Of a DNA stretch of 64,000 nucleotides, positions 1-8,118 are shown piece by piece. How positions within the stretch are numbered: position 1 is the stretch's first letter; every line of letters begins with the position of its first letter. This DNA comes from Holdemania massiliensis (GTDB taxonomy: Bacteria; Bacillota_I; Bacilli_A; Erysipelotrichales; Erysipelotrichaceae), in contig NZ_JAKNTK010000001.1 in the NCBI RefSeq assembly GCF_022440805.1, positions 682,001 to 746,000 on the forward strand, in the 5' to 3' direction. The notes beneath the pieces are model-generated. The model was not told the origin of the DNA and did no database searches. It was given only the letters and a program-made list of their open reading frames with translations. Position numbers and translations under genes: made by a program.

Positions 1-186
1 CAGAGTTTATCTCAGGTGTCGGTGAAAAAAGATCAGGTTGTCAATCAGAACGATGTTCTCGGTTTAGCTGGAGAAAACATCTATAACAAGGATCTGGGAA
101 TCCATCTTCATGTCGTGGTGCAGAAGGACGGTAAGCTGATTGATCCGGCAACGATCATCGGCATGAAACCGGCTGAAATAAAATAG
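1..186 (+). CDS. C-terminal end of an M23 (LytM) peptidase-family protein, possibly SpoIIQ
   Basis: Only the last 61 codons are in the window; the start lies off the left edge. The tail has the end of a LytM/M23 fold: an H-x-H pair in 'LGIHLHVVV' followed by 'DPATII', the usual close of this domain. M23 proteins cut or bind peptidoglycan outside the cell membrane. The next gene is an Mbl-type mreB homologue. In Bacillus subtilis spoIIQ, which codes for a LytM-like forespore membrane protein, lies near mbl with spoIIID between them, so SpoIIQ is a reasonable guess for a spore former. The piece is too short to exclude another M23 envelope protein, and no spoIIID is seen here. Confidence 0.75.
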   Translation, partial: QSLSQVSVKKDQVVNQNDVLGLAGENIYNKDLGIHLHVVVQKDGKLIDPATIIGMKPAEIK

Positions 187-206
187 CACTTCGGTGCTGT
201 TTTTTT
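181..206 (+). terminator. Rho-independent terminator after the M23 gene
   Basis: AGCAC and GTGCT (185-189 and 194-198) close a TTCG tetraloop and the stem can extend outward through A-T pairs. A run of seven T follows from 200. The hairpin overlaps the stop codon of the M23 gene. Confidence 0.85.
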
Positions 207-272
207 CTGAGAGTTACGCTTCTGAAATAGTTACAAATTCATTAATTCTGGTGTTATTTTGAGGAGTTGTGT

Positions 273-278
273 TATAAT
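273..278 (+). promoter_or_regulatory. Probable -10 box for mbl
   Basis: A perfect TATAAT stands 33 bases before the chosen mbl start, just after the terminator of the gene upstream. No good -35 hexamer is seen at 16-18 bases upstream (the best is GTGTTA at 251), so the promoter may be weak or use another sigma factor. Confidence 0.45.
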
Positions 279-311
279 GTTTGTGTTTACACGAGATGCG
301 GAGGTTGGTTT

Positions 312-1301
312 ATGTTGTTTACCAAAGAAGTAGGTATCGATTTAGGTACTGCAAATACATTAATTTACGTTAAAGGTGAGGGCATCGTGTTGAACGAGCC
401 TTCCGTTGTTTCATTAGATGCGGAAACGAAGAAGTGTCTGGCAGTCGGCCAGGACGCGAAGGAAATGCTGGGCCGTACACCGGGACGGGTCATGGCGATC
501 CGTCCGTTAAAAGACGGGGTTATCGCTGACTTTGAAGTCACGGAACTCATGCTGGAGCATTTTATCCGCAAATTAAAGCTGAAAGGCATGTTCTCCCGTC
601 CGACGATTTTAATCTGCTGCCCATCCAACATCACATCGGTTGAACGGAACGCGATTCGCGATGCCGCTTACCGCTGCGGTGCAAAACGCGTTTACATTGA
701 AGAAGAACCGAAGGTGGCAGCCATCGGTGCAGGTTTGGATATTGCCAAGCCGACAGGTTCGATGGTTTTGGATATCGGCGGCGGTACGACAGACGTTGCG
801 ATTTTATCCTTGGGTGAAATCGTCACCAGTACATCCTTGAAGATTGCGGGCGATAAGCTTGACCGCGATCTGATCAAATATGTCAAGGAAAGCTATAAGC
901 TTTTGATCGGTGATCGTACCGCAGAAGAAATCAAGAAGCGCATCGGCACCGCCTGGAGAGGCAGCCGCAGCGATTCAATGGATGTCAGCGGCCGTGACTT
1001 GGTCACCGGTCTGCCGCACACGATCACATTAAATTCAGAAGAAACAGAGCTGGCGATGCGGGAAAGCCTGCAGGATGTTGTCCGGGCATGCCGCACAGTC
1101 CTGGAACAGACGCCGCCTGAATTGAGTGCGGATATCGTCAGCCGCGGTGTGGTTTTAACCGGCGGCGGAGCGCTTTTGCAGGGCATAGATCAGCTGCTGA
1201 TCAATGAACTGAACGTCCCGGTGTATGTCGCTGAAAATGCGTTGTCCTGTGTTGCGGAAGGCACCGGCGTCATGCTGGAAAATCTGCATCTTGTCCGCTA
1301 G
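312..1301 (+). CDS. mbl: Rod-shape determining actin homologue, Mbl/MreB type
   Basis: This 329-residue protein is a bacterial actin that forms membrane-bound filaments guiding side-wall peptidoglycan synthesis. The N-terminal phosphate-1 loop 'GIDLGTANTLIYVKG', the phosphate-2 loop 'LDIGGGTTDVAILS' and the adenosine loop 'LTGGGALLQGID' are all present, and the length is normal for the family. The stretch 'LICCPSNITSVE' and 'GRDLVTGLPHTI' resemble Mbl more than MreB, and an M23 gene upstream fits the B. subtilis spoIIQ/mbl region. An in-frame ATG lies 45 bases further upstream, but ATG 312 has a GGAGG site at 300-304 with good spacing and gives the conserved N-terminus MLFTKEVGIDLG. Assignment as MreB instead of Mbl cannot be excluded. 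Confidence 0.93.
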   Translation: MLFTKEVGIDLGTANTLIYVKGEGIVLNEPSVVSLDAETKKCLAVGQDAKEMLGRTPGRVMAIRPLKDGVIADFEVTELMLEHFIRKLKLKGMFSRPTILICCPSNITSVERNAIRDAAYRCGAKRVYIEEEPKVAAIGAGLDIAKPTGSMVLDIGGGTTDVAILSLGEIVTSTSLKIAGDKLDRDLIKYVKESYKLLIGDRTAEEIKKRIGTAWRGSRSDSMDVSGRDLVTGLPHTITLNSEETELAMRESLQDVVRACRTVLEQTPPELSADIVSRGVVLTGGGALLQGIDQLLINELNVPVYVAENALSCVAEGTGVMLENLHLVR

Positions 1302-1309
1302 TAACCAAC

Positions 1310-1332
1310 AATATCGCTGAGTCAGCGATATT
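1310..1332 (+). terminator. Hairpin between mbl and the tagO-like gene
   Basis: An almost perfect palindrome, AATATCGCTGA-G-TCAGCGATATT, follows the mbl stop by 8 bases. The T run after it is poor (TCTTTATC), so it may be a leaky terminator or an mRNA 3' end stabiliser. Being palindromic it could also be a protein binding site. Confidence 0.55.
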
Positions 1333-1360
1333 TCTTTATCGTAGTTTGGGGGTACTTTCA

Positions 1361-2554
1361 ATGCTGCATTTGATTGAAGGCGCCTTTCCGTTCTTTGCAC
1401 TGCCGTTTGTGATTTCCTTGATCTGCGTACCGATTGCCAAGCGCATCGGGTTTGCCTTAAAGGTCTACGCGGTGGAAAATAACCGGACGGTACATCACGG
1501 AAAGATAGTGCAGATGGGCGGTTTGGCCGTTTTCGTCGCCTTTATGATTTCCATGGCCTGTTTCCTGAAGGCGGATTCGACCATTAACGGCATCCTGATC
1601 GGAGGCTCGGTGGTCTTTTTGGGCGGCTTGCTCGACGATATGATTAATCTGTCGCCGTTAAAAAAACTCTTGTTTGAAGTCGCCGGGGCGCTGATCGCAA
1701 TCTTAGTCGGAGGGATTGGTTTAACTTCGATTACTTTGCCGTTTGGAATTGAAATCAATATGATGCCGTTTTCCTTTTTGGTATCCTTTGTCTGGATCGT
1801 CGGCGTGACGAATGCGATCAATCTGATCGACGGCCTTGACGGCTTGTCGGCAGGCATCTGCTTTATCGTGGTCTGCACGATTGGGTTTATCGGCTTCTTT
1901 ATGGGACGGCGGGATATTCCGGTCATTTCATTGATTCTGGCAGGTTCCATCGCTGGTTTTCTGCCGTACAACTTCCATCCAGCTTCAATTTTCCAGGGTG
2001 ACTGCGGGGCGCTGTTTCTGGGCTTTACGCTGGCGTGCCTGTCGTTGCTGGGATTTAAGACAACCACGTTTATTACGTTAGGGTTTCCGGTCATTATTCT
2101 GTTCGTTCCAATTTCGGATACGTTGATCGCGATGATCCGGCGCAAGCTGAGCGGAAAAGGAATCATGCAGGCAGACCGCTCCCATCTGCATCATATTCTC
2201 ATGTATAAACTGAAATTGGGACACCGCAATACCGTGCTGGTGCTGTATCTGGTAACGATTTTATTTGGCGGCTGCGCGGTGCTGAGTTATTTCAATGAAC
2301 AGTGGGGACTTATCCTGTTAATTGTTCTGACGTTTGTCGCTGAGATTTTCATCGAAGCGACGGAGATGATCAATCCGAAATGGCATCCATTGCTGGGCTT
2401 GTGCCGACGGCTGACAGGCCATCCGAAAAAGAAAGTCTTATTGGAGGAAACGGATCCCAGTGATGCCAGTGAGATTCTGACGGAAGCGGAATCTGATATA
2501 GAAGAAACAGAAAGCATGGATGCGGCAGAACCGGATGAAGACTCCCAGAATTAA
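1361..2554 (+). CDS. tagO: Undecaprenyl-phosphate sugar-1-phosphate transferase, WecA/TagO family
   Basis: A 397-residue multi-pass membrane enzyme of the MraY/WecA superfamily, which moves a sugar-1-phosphate (GlcNAc-1-P in TagO and WecA) from a UDP-sugar to undecaprenyl phosphate at the inner membrane face. Visible motifs are the aspartate pair 'GGLLDDMINL', the catalytic 'NAINLIDGLDGLSAG', 'GDCGALFLGF', and the histidine-rich loop 'DRSHLHHILM' that separates WecA/TagO from MraY. The C-terminus carries an acidic tail of about 40 residues with many E, D and S, beyond the last membrane helix. ATG 1361 is chosen over a TTG at 1346 because GGGGG at 1348-1352 is well spaced from it. In this lineage it would start wall teichoic acid or another wall glycopolymer. 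Confidence 0.88.
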   Translation: MLHLIEGAFPFFALPFVISLICVPIAKRIGFALKVYAVENNRTVHHGKIVQMGGLAVFVAFMISMACFLKADSTINGILIGGSVVFLGGLLDDMINLSPLKKLLFEVAGALIAILVGGIGLTSITLPFGIEINMMPFSFLVSFVWIVGVTNAINLIDGLDGLSAGICFIVVCTIGFIGFFMGRRDIPVISLILAGSIAGFLPYNFHPASIFQGDCGALFLGFTLACLSLLGFKTTTFITLGFPVIILFVPISDTLIAMIRRKLSGKGIMQADRSHLHHILMYKLKLGHRNTVLVLYLVTILFGGCAVLSYFNEQWGLILLIVLTFVAEIFIEATEMINPKWHPLLGLCRRLTGHPKKKVLLEETDPSDASEILTEAESDIEETESMDAAEPDEDSQN

Positions 2555-2641
2555 GTGAAGATCATCTTGCAATGATCAACAAACATGGATCACTGTGCGA
2601 TCCTGTTCACTGACTTGAAAATGACGACAATCAAATCCATT

Positions 2642-2687
2642 AAAAAGGACTGAAAAGCGCTTTGTTCCGCGGTTTTCAGTCCTTTTT
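2642..2687 (+). terminator. Strong rho-independent terminator after the tagO-like gene
   Basis: AAAAAGGACTGAAAA (2642-2656) pairs perfectly with TTTTCAGTCCTTTTT (2673-2687). The A run and T run at the two ends mean it could also act on the minus strand, where the LysR gene ends at 2823. Confidence 0.9.
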
Positions 2688-2822
2688 CCCATTTTGCCTG
2701 TGAAAGGCAGAAAAAGGAATCGGTTCTTGTTTGATGTTGGATCTAGTGAATCCCTGATTCAATGTGAGCTGAATACGATTATATGCATGAAATTCCCGTG
2801 GACAGGATAGACGTTCTCATGG

Positions 2823-3698
2823 TTAAGCTTCAAATAAGGCTTTAAAGTAATGGATCAGATAATGATAAAACGGATGGACCAATGTCAATCGTGCGCTGTC
2901 CTGCGGATGCAGAGAAATCCGCAGTTCTCGGCTGCATTGGGGATTGGAAATCGGGATGAGCTTTACATCTTCGCCGAATTCACCCCAGGTATGCTCAGGC
3001 CAGAAGCCGATTCCGCTGCCGGCGCCGATCAGATTGCGCACTGTTGCCGGACTGTCGCTTTCAAAGATGATCTTGGGATGAAACCCGGCCGCCAGACAGA
3101 ACTGATCGCAAATTTTCCTGAACTTTCGGTTGCCGGCCAGACAGATGAAGCCTTCATCTCTTAACTCCCTGAGATCAATCGCATTCAGACTGCTGTAAAT
3201 CGAGTGGGAGGGAACAGCTAACATGATCCGTTCTTTAAACGAAACGGAATTGGCGGATCGTTCAGAGCGTTCCTGCTGATCTGTCAGCGTATCGATTGAA
3301 AGATCACAGATCTGCGCCAGTTCGTTTTGCATAATCGAAAATAAGATTTCAGCGTGATCATGCTTATAGGCGATGACGGCTTCCGTCACAGCATTGGAGG
3401 CTGCCAGAACATTGATGTGCAGTGTACAGGCGCTGCGATGAACGAGCTGCTGCATTTGATCCGGAATCTGGTTGAGTAGCTCCAGAGGTTCCTGCAGCAT
3501 GCCATACAGAGCGCAGCCATACTCCGTCAGGATGATATTGCGTCCGCGGGAAGCGATCAGCGGTACGCCGAGTTCAGCTTCCAAACGCTGAATGGATTTG
3601 GTAATGGCCGGCTGAGCGACATGCATTCTTTCAGCAGCACGGGTGACGTGCTGGAGTTCAGCAACCGCGGCAAAGTAGCGAAGCTGGGTTAACTCCAT
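2823..3698 (-). CDS. LysR-family transcription regulator
   Basis: The 291-residue protein has the standard LysR layout: a winged helix-turn-helix at residues 1-60 ('LRYFAAVAELQHVTRAAERMH' type start, then 'AQPAITKSIQRLEAELGVPL'), followed by a periplasmic-binding-protein-like effector domain. Only the first half of the effector domain is typical; the region around residue 140 is rich in Q, E, R and S and looks like a linker. It has a GAAGGGAAAG ribosome site. The gene diverges from the MATE exporter at 3808 with about 110 bases between, an arrangement in which LysR proteins usually control the neighbour in response to a small ligand. The ligand is not evident. Confidence 0.9.
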   Translation of the reverse strand: MELTQLRYFAAVAELQHVTRAAERMHVAQPAITKSIQRLEAELGVPLIASRGRNIILTEYGCALYGMLQEPLELLNQIPDQMQQLVHRSACTLHINVLAASNAVTEAVIAYKHDHAEILFSIMQNELAQICDLSIDTLTDQQERSERSANSVSFKERIMLAVPSHSIYSSLNAIDLRELRDEGFICLAGNRKFRKICDQFCLAAGFHPKIIFESDSPATVRNLIGAGSGIGFWPEHTWGEFGEDVKLIPISNPQCSRELRISLHPQDSARLTLVHPFYHYLIHYFKALFEA

Positions 3699-3807
3699 AA
3701 ACTTTCCCTTCTTTCATAACTTTAGGTTATTAATTCAATCAATATTAACTATTACATATTATACATGAACGGTGCTATACTTGGAAAGCATGATAAGGGG
3801 GATTTTG

Positions 3808-5208
3808 ATGAATAAAGATCTGACCGTAGGAAAACCGGCATCGGTACTGTGGCAATATTCGCTTCCGCTCTTCGGCAGCATTCTGTTTCAGCAGCTTTAC
3901 AACATTGCCGACAGTTTTGTTGCCGGACGCTGGATTGGGACCTCAGCGCTCGCGGCTGTGGGCAATTCCTATGAGATAACATTAATTTATATCGCTTTTG
4001 CCTTCGGCTGCAATATCGGAACTTCTGTGGTGGTCGCCCGGCACTTCGGTTCAAAGAATTACAGCCGTTTAAAAACAACGGTGACGACTTCGCTGATTGC
4101 CAGCGTCGTCATCGGTCTGCTGCTGATGGGAATGGGGTTGATCGGCGCTGACTTTCTGTTAAGACTCATTCAGACGCCGGCGGAAATCTTCGGCGATTCC
4201 TTGGAATACTTGCTGATTTATTTAGGCGGCTTTCTGTTTTTGTTGGTTTATAACATTGCGACCGGAATTTTTTCGGCATTGGGCGATTCGCGCACGCCTT
4301 TCTATTTTCTGGCCGTATCTTCGGTGACGAATGTGTTTGTCGATATTCTGTTTGTGGCTCAGTTTCAGATGGGCGTAGCCGGTGTGGCCTGGGCGACATT
4401 TCTTTGCCAGGGGATCGCGGCAGCTTTGGCACTGGGCGTTGTCATAAAGCGTTTGAAAAGTTTGCCGGAGAGTGAAAAAGCTCCTTGGTTTTCCGCAGAC
4501 TGCTTGAAAGAATTAAGCTTGATTGCCATTCCCAGTATTTTGCAGCAGGGATTCATCTCTGTGGGCAACATCATGATTCAAAGCATGATCAATGGCTTCG
4601 GCATGGCAGCGGTCGGCGGTTATTCCGCGGCAGTGAAGCTGAATAACATGACGATTACTTCCGTGACTGCGATCGGCAATGGAATGTCCAATTATACAGC
4701 GCAGAATGCCGGCGCCGGCTTGCCGGATCGAATTGAAGCGGGATTATCGGCCGGAATTAAGCTGGCAGTGGGGATTGCCTTCGTTTTCACCGGGCTGTAT
4801 CTGCTGGCTGGACCGGTGTTTGTCGGTTTGTTTATCACCGACGGCAATCAGGCGGCGTTATCCGCAGGCGTTCTGTTTCTGCGGATTGTTTCTCCGTTCT
4901 ATCTGGTCATCGCAGTAAAACTGATCGCGGATGGTATCCTGCGGGGAGTCAATCGCATGAAGCTGTTTATGAGTGCAACGCTGACAGATTTGGTCATTCG
5001 GGTCGTCTGCGCGGCGGTTTTCTCCAGAGGATTAGGCCTGACTGGGATTTGGCTGTCCTGGCCAATCGGCTGGATCATCGCGGCTTCCTTATCGCTGTTT
5101 TTCTATCATGCGGTGAAGCAGCAGCGCTTTGATATTCCGCAAACCGATATCCGTCTGGAAACAGCGGAAGAAGCGGCACAAGCCCAATGGGTTCAGCGCG
5201 AAGCCTGA
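3808..5208 (+). CDS. MATE-family multidrug/cation efflux transporter (copy 1 of 5)
   Basis: A 466-residue, twelve-helix membrane protein of the MATE family, which expels cationic drugs or metabolites in exchange for sodium ions or protons. The N-terminal signature is clear: 'LTVGKPASVLWQYSLPLF' then 'FQQLYNIADSFVAGRWIG'. ATG 3808 has AAGGGGG 7 bases before it; an in-frame ATG at 3772 lacks a ribosome site. It diverges from the LysR gene, which is probably its regulator. A terminator follows. The substrate cannot be told from sequence. Confidence 0.9.
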   Translation: MNKDLTVGKPASVLWQYSLPLFGSILFQQLYNIADSFVAGRWIGTSALAAVGNSYEITLIYIAFAFGCNIGTSVVVARHFGSKNYSRLKTTVTTSLIASVVIGLLLMGMGLIGADFLLRLIQTPAEIFGDSLEYLLIYLGGFLFLLVYNIATGIFSALGDSRTPFYFLAVSSVTNVFVDILFVAQFQMGVAGVAWATFLCQGIAAALALGVVIKRLKSLPESEKAPWFSADCLKELSLIAIPSILQQGFISVGNIMIQSMINGFGMAAVGGYSAAVKLNNMTITSVTAIGNGMSNYTAQNAGAGLPDRIEAGLSAGIKLAVGIAFVFTGLYLLAGPVFVGLFITDGNQAALSAGVLFLRIVSPFYLVIAVKLIADGILRGVNRMKLFMSATLTDLVIRVVCAAVFSRGLGLTGIWLSWPIGWIIAASLSLFFYHAVKQQRFDIPQTDIRLETAEEAAQAQWVQREA

Positions 5209-5258
5209 GCCTGCAGCGTGAATTTTGACGAATGTCATGAATTTTAAATAAACAAAGG

Positions 5259-5285
5259 AAACCTGCAGTGTCAGGTTTTTTTGTT
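5259..5285 (+). terminator. Terminator after MATE 1
   Basis: AAACCTG (5259-5265) pairs with CAGGTTT (5272-5278) around a six-base loop, followed by TTTTTG. Confidence 0.8.
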
Positions 5286-5425
5286 TCTGCCATTTTCTCA
5301 ATCCGTCAGGATTCTAGAAGGAACGTTTTCAAAGTCTGCGCAGAAAAAAATAATTCTCGGAAAACGAGAAGAAAGAAGGCAAATCGCGATTTTGGGCAAC
5401 ATTATAGTCAGGAAGGTGAAGAAAG

Positions 5426-5998
5426 ATGAAAAACAACCTGATGTTGGAACGCCAAGCGTTAAACTTGTCGCCTATTTACAGTGAGGATCCTTCTTTAAAG
5501 GAACAATGGGGAGCCTATCTTTCCTTAAAAGAGGAAGAATTCTCCGGATTGTCAGTTCGGCAGGCTCATTGTCATTTGGTCAGCGAAGCGAACTGGCTGA
5601 GCCGCAAAGATGCCCGCAGCTGCGTTCAGCTGGGAGTCAAGGCCAGGATTGGAGATATCTGTTATATTGACTTTGGCCAGGCCTATTTGAATGAGGCAGG
5701 ATTTCAGCACTTCGGCATTATCCTCTCATTCTGCAACGGCAAAGCATTTGTCGTTCCGATGACATCCAATCCGGTTACCTACAGAATGGCGTATGATCCG
5801 ATTGAATGTCCGAATGGCCGCCGGCACTTAATGCGCATCGGTCTGATTGAAGGCATGAAAAAAGAATCAGTGCTGTTTCTGAATGACTGCAAATACATCA
5901 ATACTGCCCGGATTATAGACGTCAAAGCGACGATCCCAGAGAACAGCGCACTGTTTGGCCGCATCGTCAGACGTGTCAAGGAATGTCTTATGCTTTAG
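5426..5998 (+). CDS. MazF/PemK-fold protein of unknown role
   Basis: A 190-residue protein with no membrane segment. From about residue 72 it follows the MazF/PemK pattern: 'ARIGDICYIDFG', a strand 'HFGIILSFCNGKAFVVPMT' and a late 'KESVLFLNDCKYINTARI', which matches the usual 'SVVLLEQIRTIDKSRL' part of the fold. MazF proteins are mRNA endonucleases, but no antitoxin gene lies beside it and the first 70 residues are an added N-terminal part, so it may not be a toxin. It stands directly before spoIIE, where other Firmicutes have divIC and yabR. GGAAGG at 5411 supports the start. Fold call moderate, function unknown. Confidence 0.72.
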   Translation: MKNNLMLERQALNLSPIYSEDPSLKEQWGAYLSLKEEEFSGLSVRQAHCHLVSEANWLSRKDARSCVQLGVKARIGDICYIDFGQAYLNEAGFQHFGIILSFCNGKAFVVPMTSNPVTYRMAYDPIECPNGRRHLMRIGLIEGMKKESVLFLNDCKYINTARIIDVKATIPENSALFGRIVRRVKECLML

Positions 5999-6074
5999 AA
6001 TTTCACACCGACTGGAAGATTCGACAGAGTTTTCAGCTGACCTTTCTTACAATAGCCTTAAGAAGGTGAAAAAC

Positions 6075-7970
6075 ATGAGTCAGCTGACCCTTAAGAAGTC
6101 AACGGCATGGCTCCGGAAGATTCATTGGAGCGATGGTATTTTAGTTTTAAGTTTTTTCTTCACTGCGCTTTCTTTTCAATCCGCAGTGTTTCTTTATCCT
6201 GGACTGGCCTTTTTCTATCAGCGAAATCGAAGGGAGGGACTGGCGGCGGCGATCGGCACGCTGGCTGGCAGCAGTTTCTCCGGCTTTGCCGGATTTTACT
6301 GCCAATTGCTGCTGCTGGTTTTCTTCCTGCTGCTGATCTGTTTGATCCAACTGCTGCGGCAGAACCTGTTTGCCTGGTTTCCGATGATCTGCGGACTGAA
6401 TGTGCTGCTGGCCAATCTGGCGATCGGTACAGCCTTGCCGCAGGGCTTGGCGGCAGCCGGGGCCGGCGTGTTGATCTGCCGTTTTACCCAGTCGGACTGG
6501 ATGTGGATTGATACGGAATTCAAGCTGAGCATGATGATGCTGGGAATTTTGGGAACCAGTTTGATTTACCCTCTGATGCGGTTATTCCCATTGGAAGGCG
6601 CTTGGATGGCCTCCGTTTTAGTGATGGCCTGTCTGGCGATGACGATGCCGGTGCGGGAATATCTGGCCTTATGCCTGGGCTTGTTGTTCTGTTTTCCCGT
6701 CGGCGCACACACGCCGGTGTGGTGCAGCGCTTTGCTGCTCATGAATATTCTGCGTCAGGATTTGGGCTGGATGCGGTTTTTAGGCTGGATGGTGCCGTTA
6801 ATCTGGACGCAGCAGCCGGCCTGGGCTTTAGCCGGCGCGATTGTGATCTTTCTGGCGGCGCAGCAGTTCCCGGCGCTGCAGATCGCGCAGCATTGGGTAA
6901 GCGAAGAAAAGCAGACGCTGAACGGTCAGCGCATTGAAGGCCGCAAGCGGACACTGCTGCATCAGCTATCGCAGTTTTCCCACATCTTTGATTTGATCGC
7001 CGATTATTTTGAACCGATCCAGCCAAGCCAATCGCGGATTTTGGAAGGAATGGCTGATGCGCTGGATACCGTAGCACTGCAGATGAAGCAGAGCGTCGTG
7101 GATGATGAGGCGCTGAGCGAGAAACTCGTCAATCTATTGGAAGGCTATCACTTTGAAGTAAAGCGCGTCCATGTTCAGCAATGGGAGGAGGGACCGCTGC
7201 AGGTGGTGATTGATTTCTCTCAGTTAACGCACAGCGAACTGGAAGAAGTGGTGCTGCCGCTCATTCACATGGTGATTGATTCCGATCTGAAGGTGACGCG
7301 GTTTCAGCGCAACCGTATCTTCTATACCGGCAGCCGGCTGGAGCTGTCGACTTCTCAGCCATCCTCATTCAAGACAAGATTATTTACCTTAAAGAAGGAT
7401 CCGGAGGTTTCCGGGGATACCAGTGCGGTATTCCGCAACGGTCAGATGACGATCTGCACGATCAGCGACGGTATGGGCTGCGGTCCGCAGGCCGCCCGCA
7501 GTTCCCAATTCGTGACGCAGGTCCTGCAGCGGATGCTGAGCGCGAAGCTGCCGGTAGAAGCAGCCGTGCAGAGCATCAACGCGCTGCTTCATGCTGATCA
7601 GCGGGAATTATTTGCCACACTCGATTTTCTTTGTTATGATCAGCGCCGCCATCAGGCGTTTCTCAGCAAGTCCGGGGCCTGTCCGACCTATCTGATCCGT
7701 CAGGGAGAGGTGATGGAGATCAGCGGAGAATCGCTGCCGATCGGCATTATTCAGGAAATTGAAACGGATTGCTTTCAGATTGAATGCCAGGATCAGGACT
7801 GTTTTGTGATGAGCAGCGACGGTGTTGAAAAACAGGTGCTCGATCAGTGGGTCCGCGGCGGTGATCCTGATCAGATTCTGCAGCGGATCGAAAGCGGTTT
7901 GAAGTCGATCGAAGAAACTGGCTGTACCGATGATGTCACTGTCTTAGTAGCCCGTGTCAGCAAGCGCTGA
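6075..7970 (+). CDS. spoIIE: Stage II sporulation protein E (membrane PP2C phosphatase)
   Basis: SpoIIE dephosphorylates SpoIIAA in the forespore to release sigma F, and takes part in asymmetric septation. The 631-residue protein has about ten hydrophobic helices in residues 20-300, a cytoplasmic linker, and a PP2C domain from about 430 to the end with the metal-binding 'ICTISDGMGCGPQAA' and late 'FVMSSDGVEKQVL' motifs. Length is somewhat under the B. subtilis protein (about 830). The longer in-frame ATG at 5955 overlaps the gene upstream; ATG 6075 has an AAGAAGGTGAAAA ribosome site. The order spoIIE, tilS, hpt, ftsH matches B. subtilis and supports both the name and a spore-forming host. Confidence 0.95.
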   Translation: MSQLTLKKSTAWLRKIHWSDGILVLSFFFTALSFQSAVFLYPGLAFFYQRNRREGLAAAIGTLAGSSFSGFAGFYCQLLLLVFFLLLICLIQLLRQNLFAWFPMICGLNVLLANLAIGTALPQGLAAAGAGVLICRFTQSDWMWIDTEFKLSMMMLGILGTSLIYPLMRLFPLEGAWMASVLVMACLAMTMPVREYLALCLGLLFCFPVGAHTPVWCSALLLMNILRQDLGWMRFLGWMVPLIWTQQPAWALAGAIVIFLAAQQFPALQIAQHWVSEEKQTLNGQRIEGRKRTLLHQLSQFSHIFDLIADYFEPIQPSQSRILEGMADALDTVALQMKQSVVDDEALSEKLVNLLEGYHFEVKRVHVQQWEEGPLQVVIDFSQLTHSELEEVVLPLIHMVIDSDLKVTRFQRNRIFYTGSRLELSTSQPSSFKTRLFTLKKDPEVSGDTSAVFRNGQMTICTISDGMGCGPQAARSSQFVTQVLQRMLSAKLPVEAAVQSINALLHADQRELFATLDFLCYDQRRHQAFLSKSGACPTYLIRQGEVMEISGESLPIGIIQEIETDCFQIECQDQDCFVMSSDGVEKQVLDQWVRGGDPDQILQRIESGLKSIEETGCTDDVTVLVARVSKR

Positions 7971-7980
7971 TGCGGGTTTT
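7951..7980 (+). terminator. Terminator overlapping the 3' end of spoIIE
   Basis: CCCGTGTCAGC (7951-7961) and GCTGATGCGGG (7966-7976) form an 11-base-pair stem with two G-T wobbles and an AAGC loop, followed by TTTTCCCCTTTTT. The spoIIE stop codon TGA (7968-7970) lies inside the descending arm. Confidence 0.75.
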
Positions 7981-8118
7981 CCCCTTTTTATGGCAGGAAG
8001 AAAGGAAAAGAAAACAAAAATTGACAATTCTTTCGGATTGTCGTAAGCGAATCCCTTGGCATTTCAAACGATCTGTGGTTCAATAAGTAAAACCAGCTGA
8101 AATAAAGGAGGCGATCGC

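Noticed and set aside
1495..2166. 223-codon frame on the minus strand inside the tagO-like gene
   Set aside because: It is a mirror of the real gene's codon pattern, has biased composition and no ribosome site or known motifs.
5281..5484. 67-codon frame overlapping the start of the MazF-fold gene
   Set aside because: It begins inside the MATE terminator, has no ribosome site, and is out of frame with the well-supported gene at 5426.
8021..8049. TTGACA in front of tilS as a promoter
   Set aside because: The -35 hexamer is perfect, but no acceptable -10 box lies 16-18 bases downstream.
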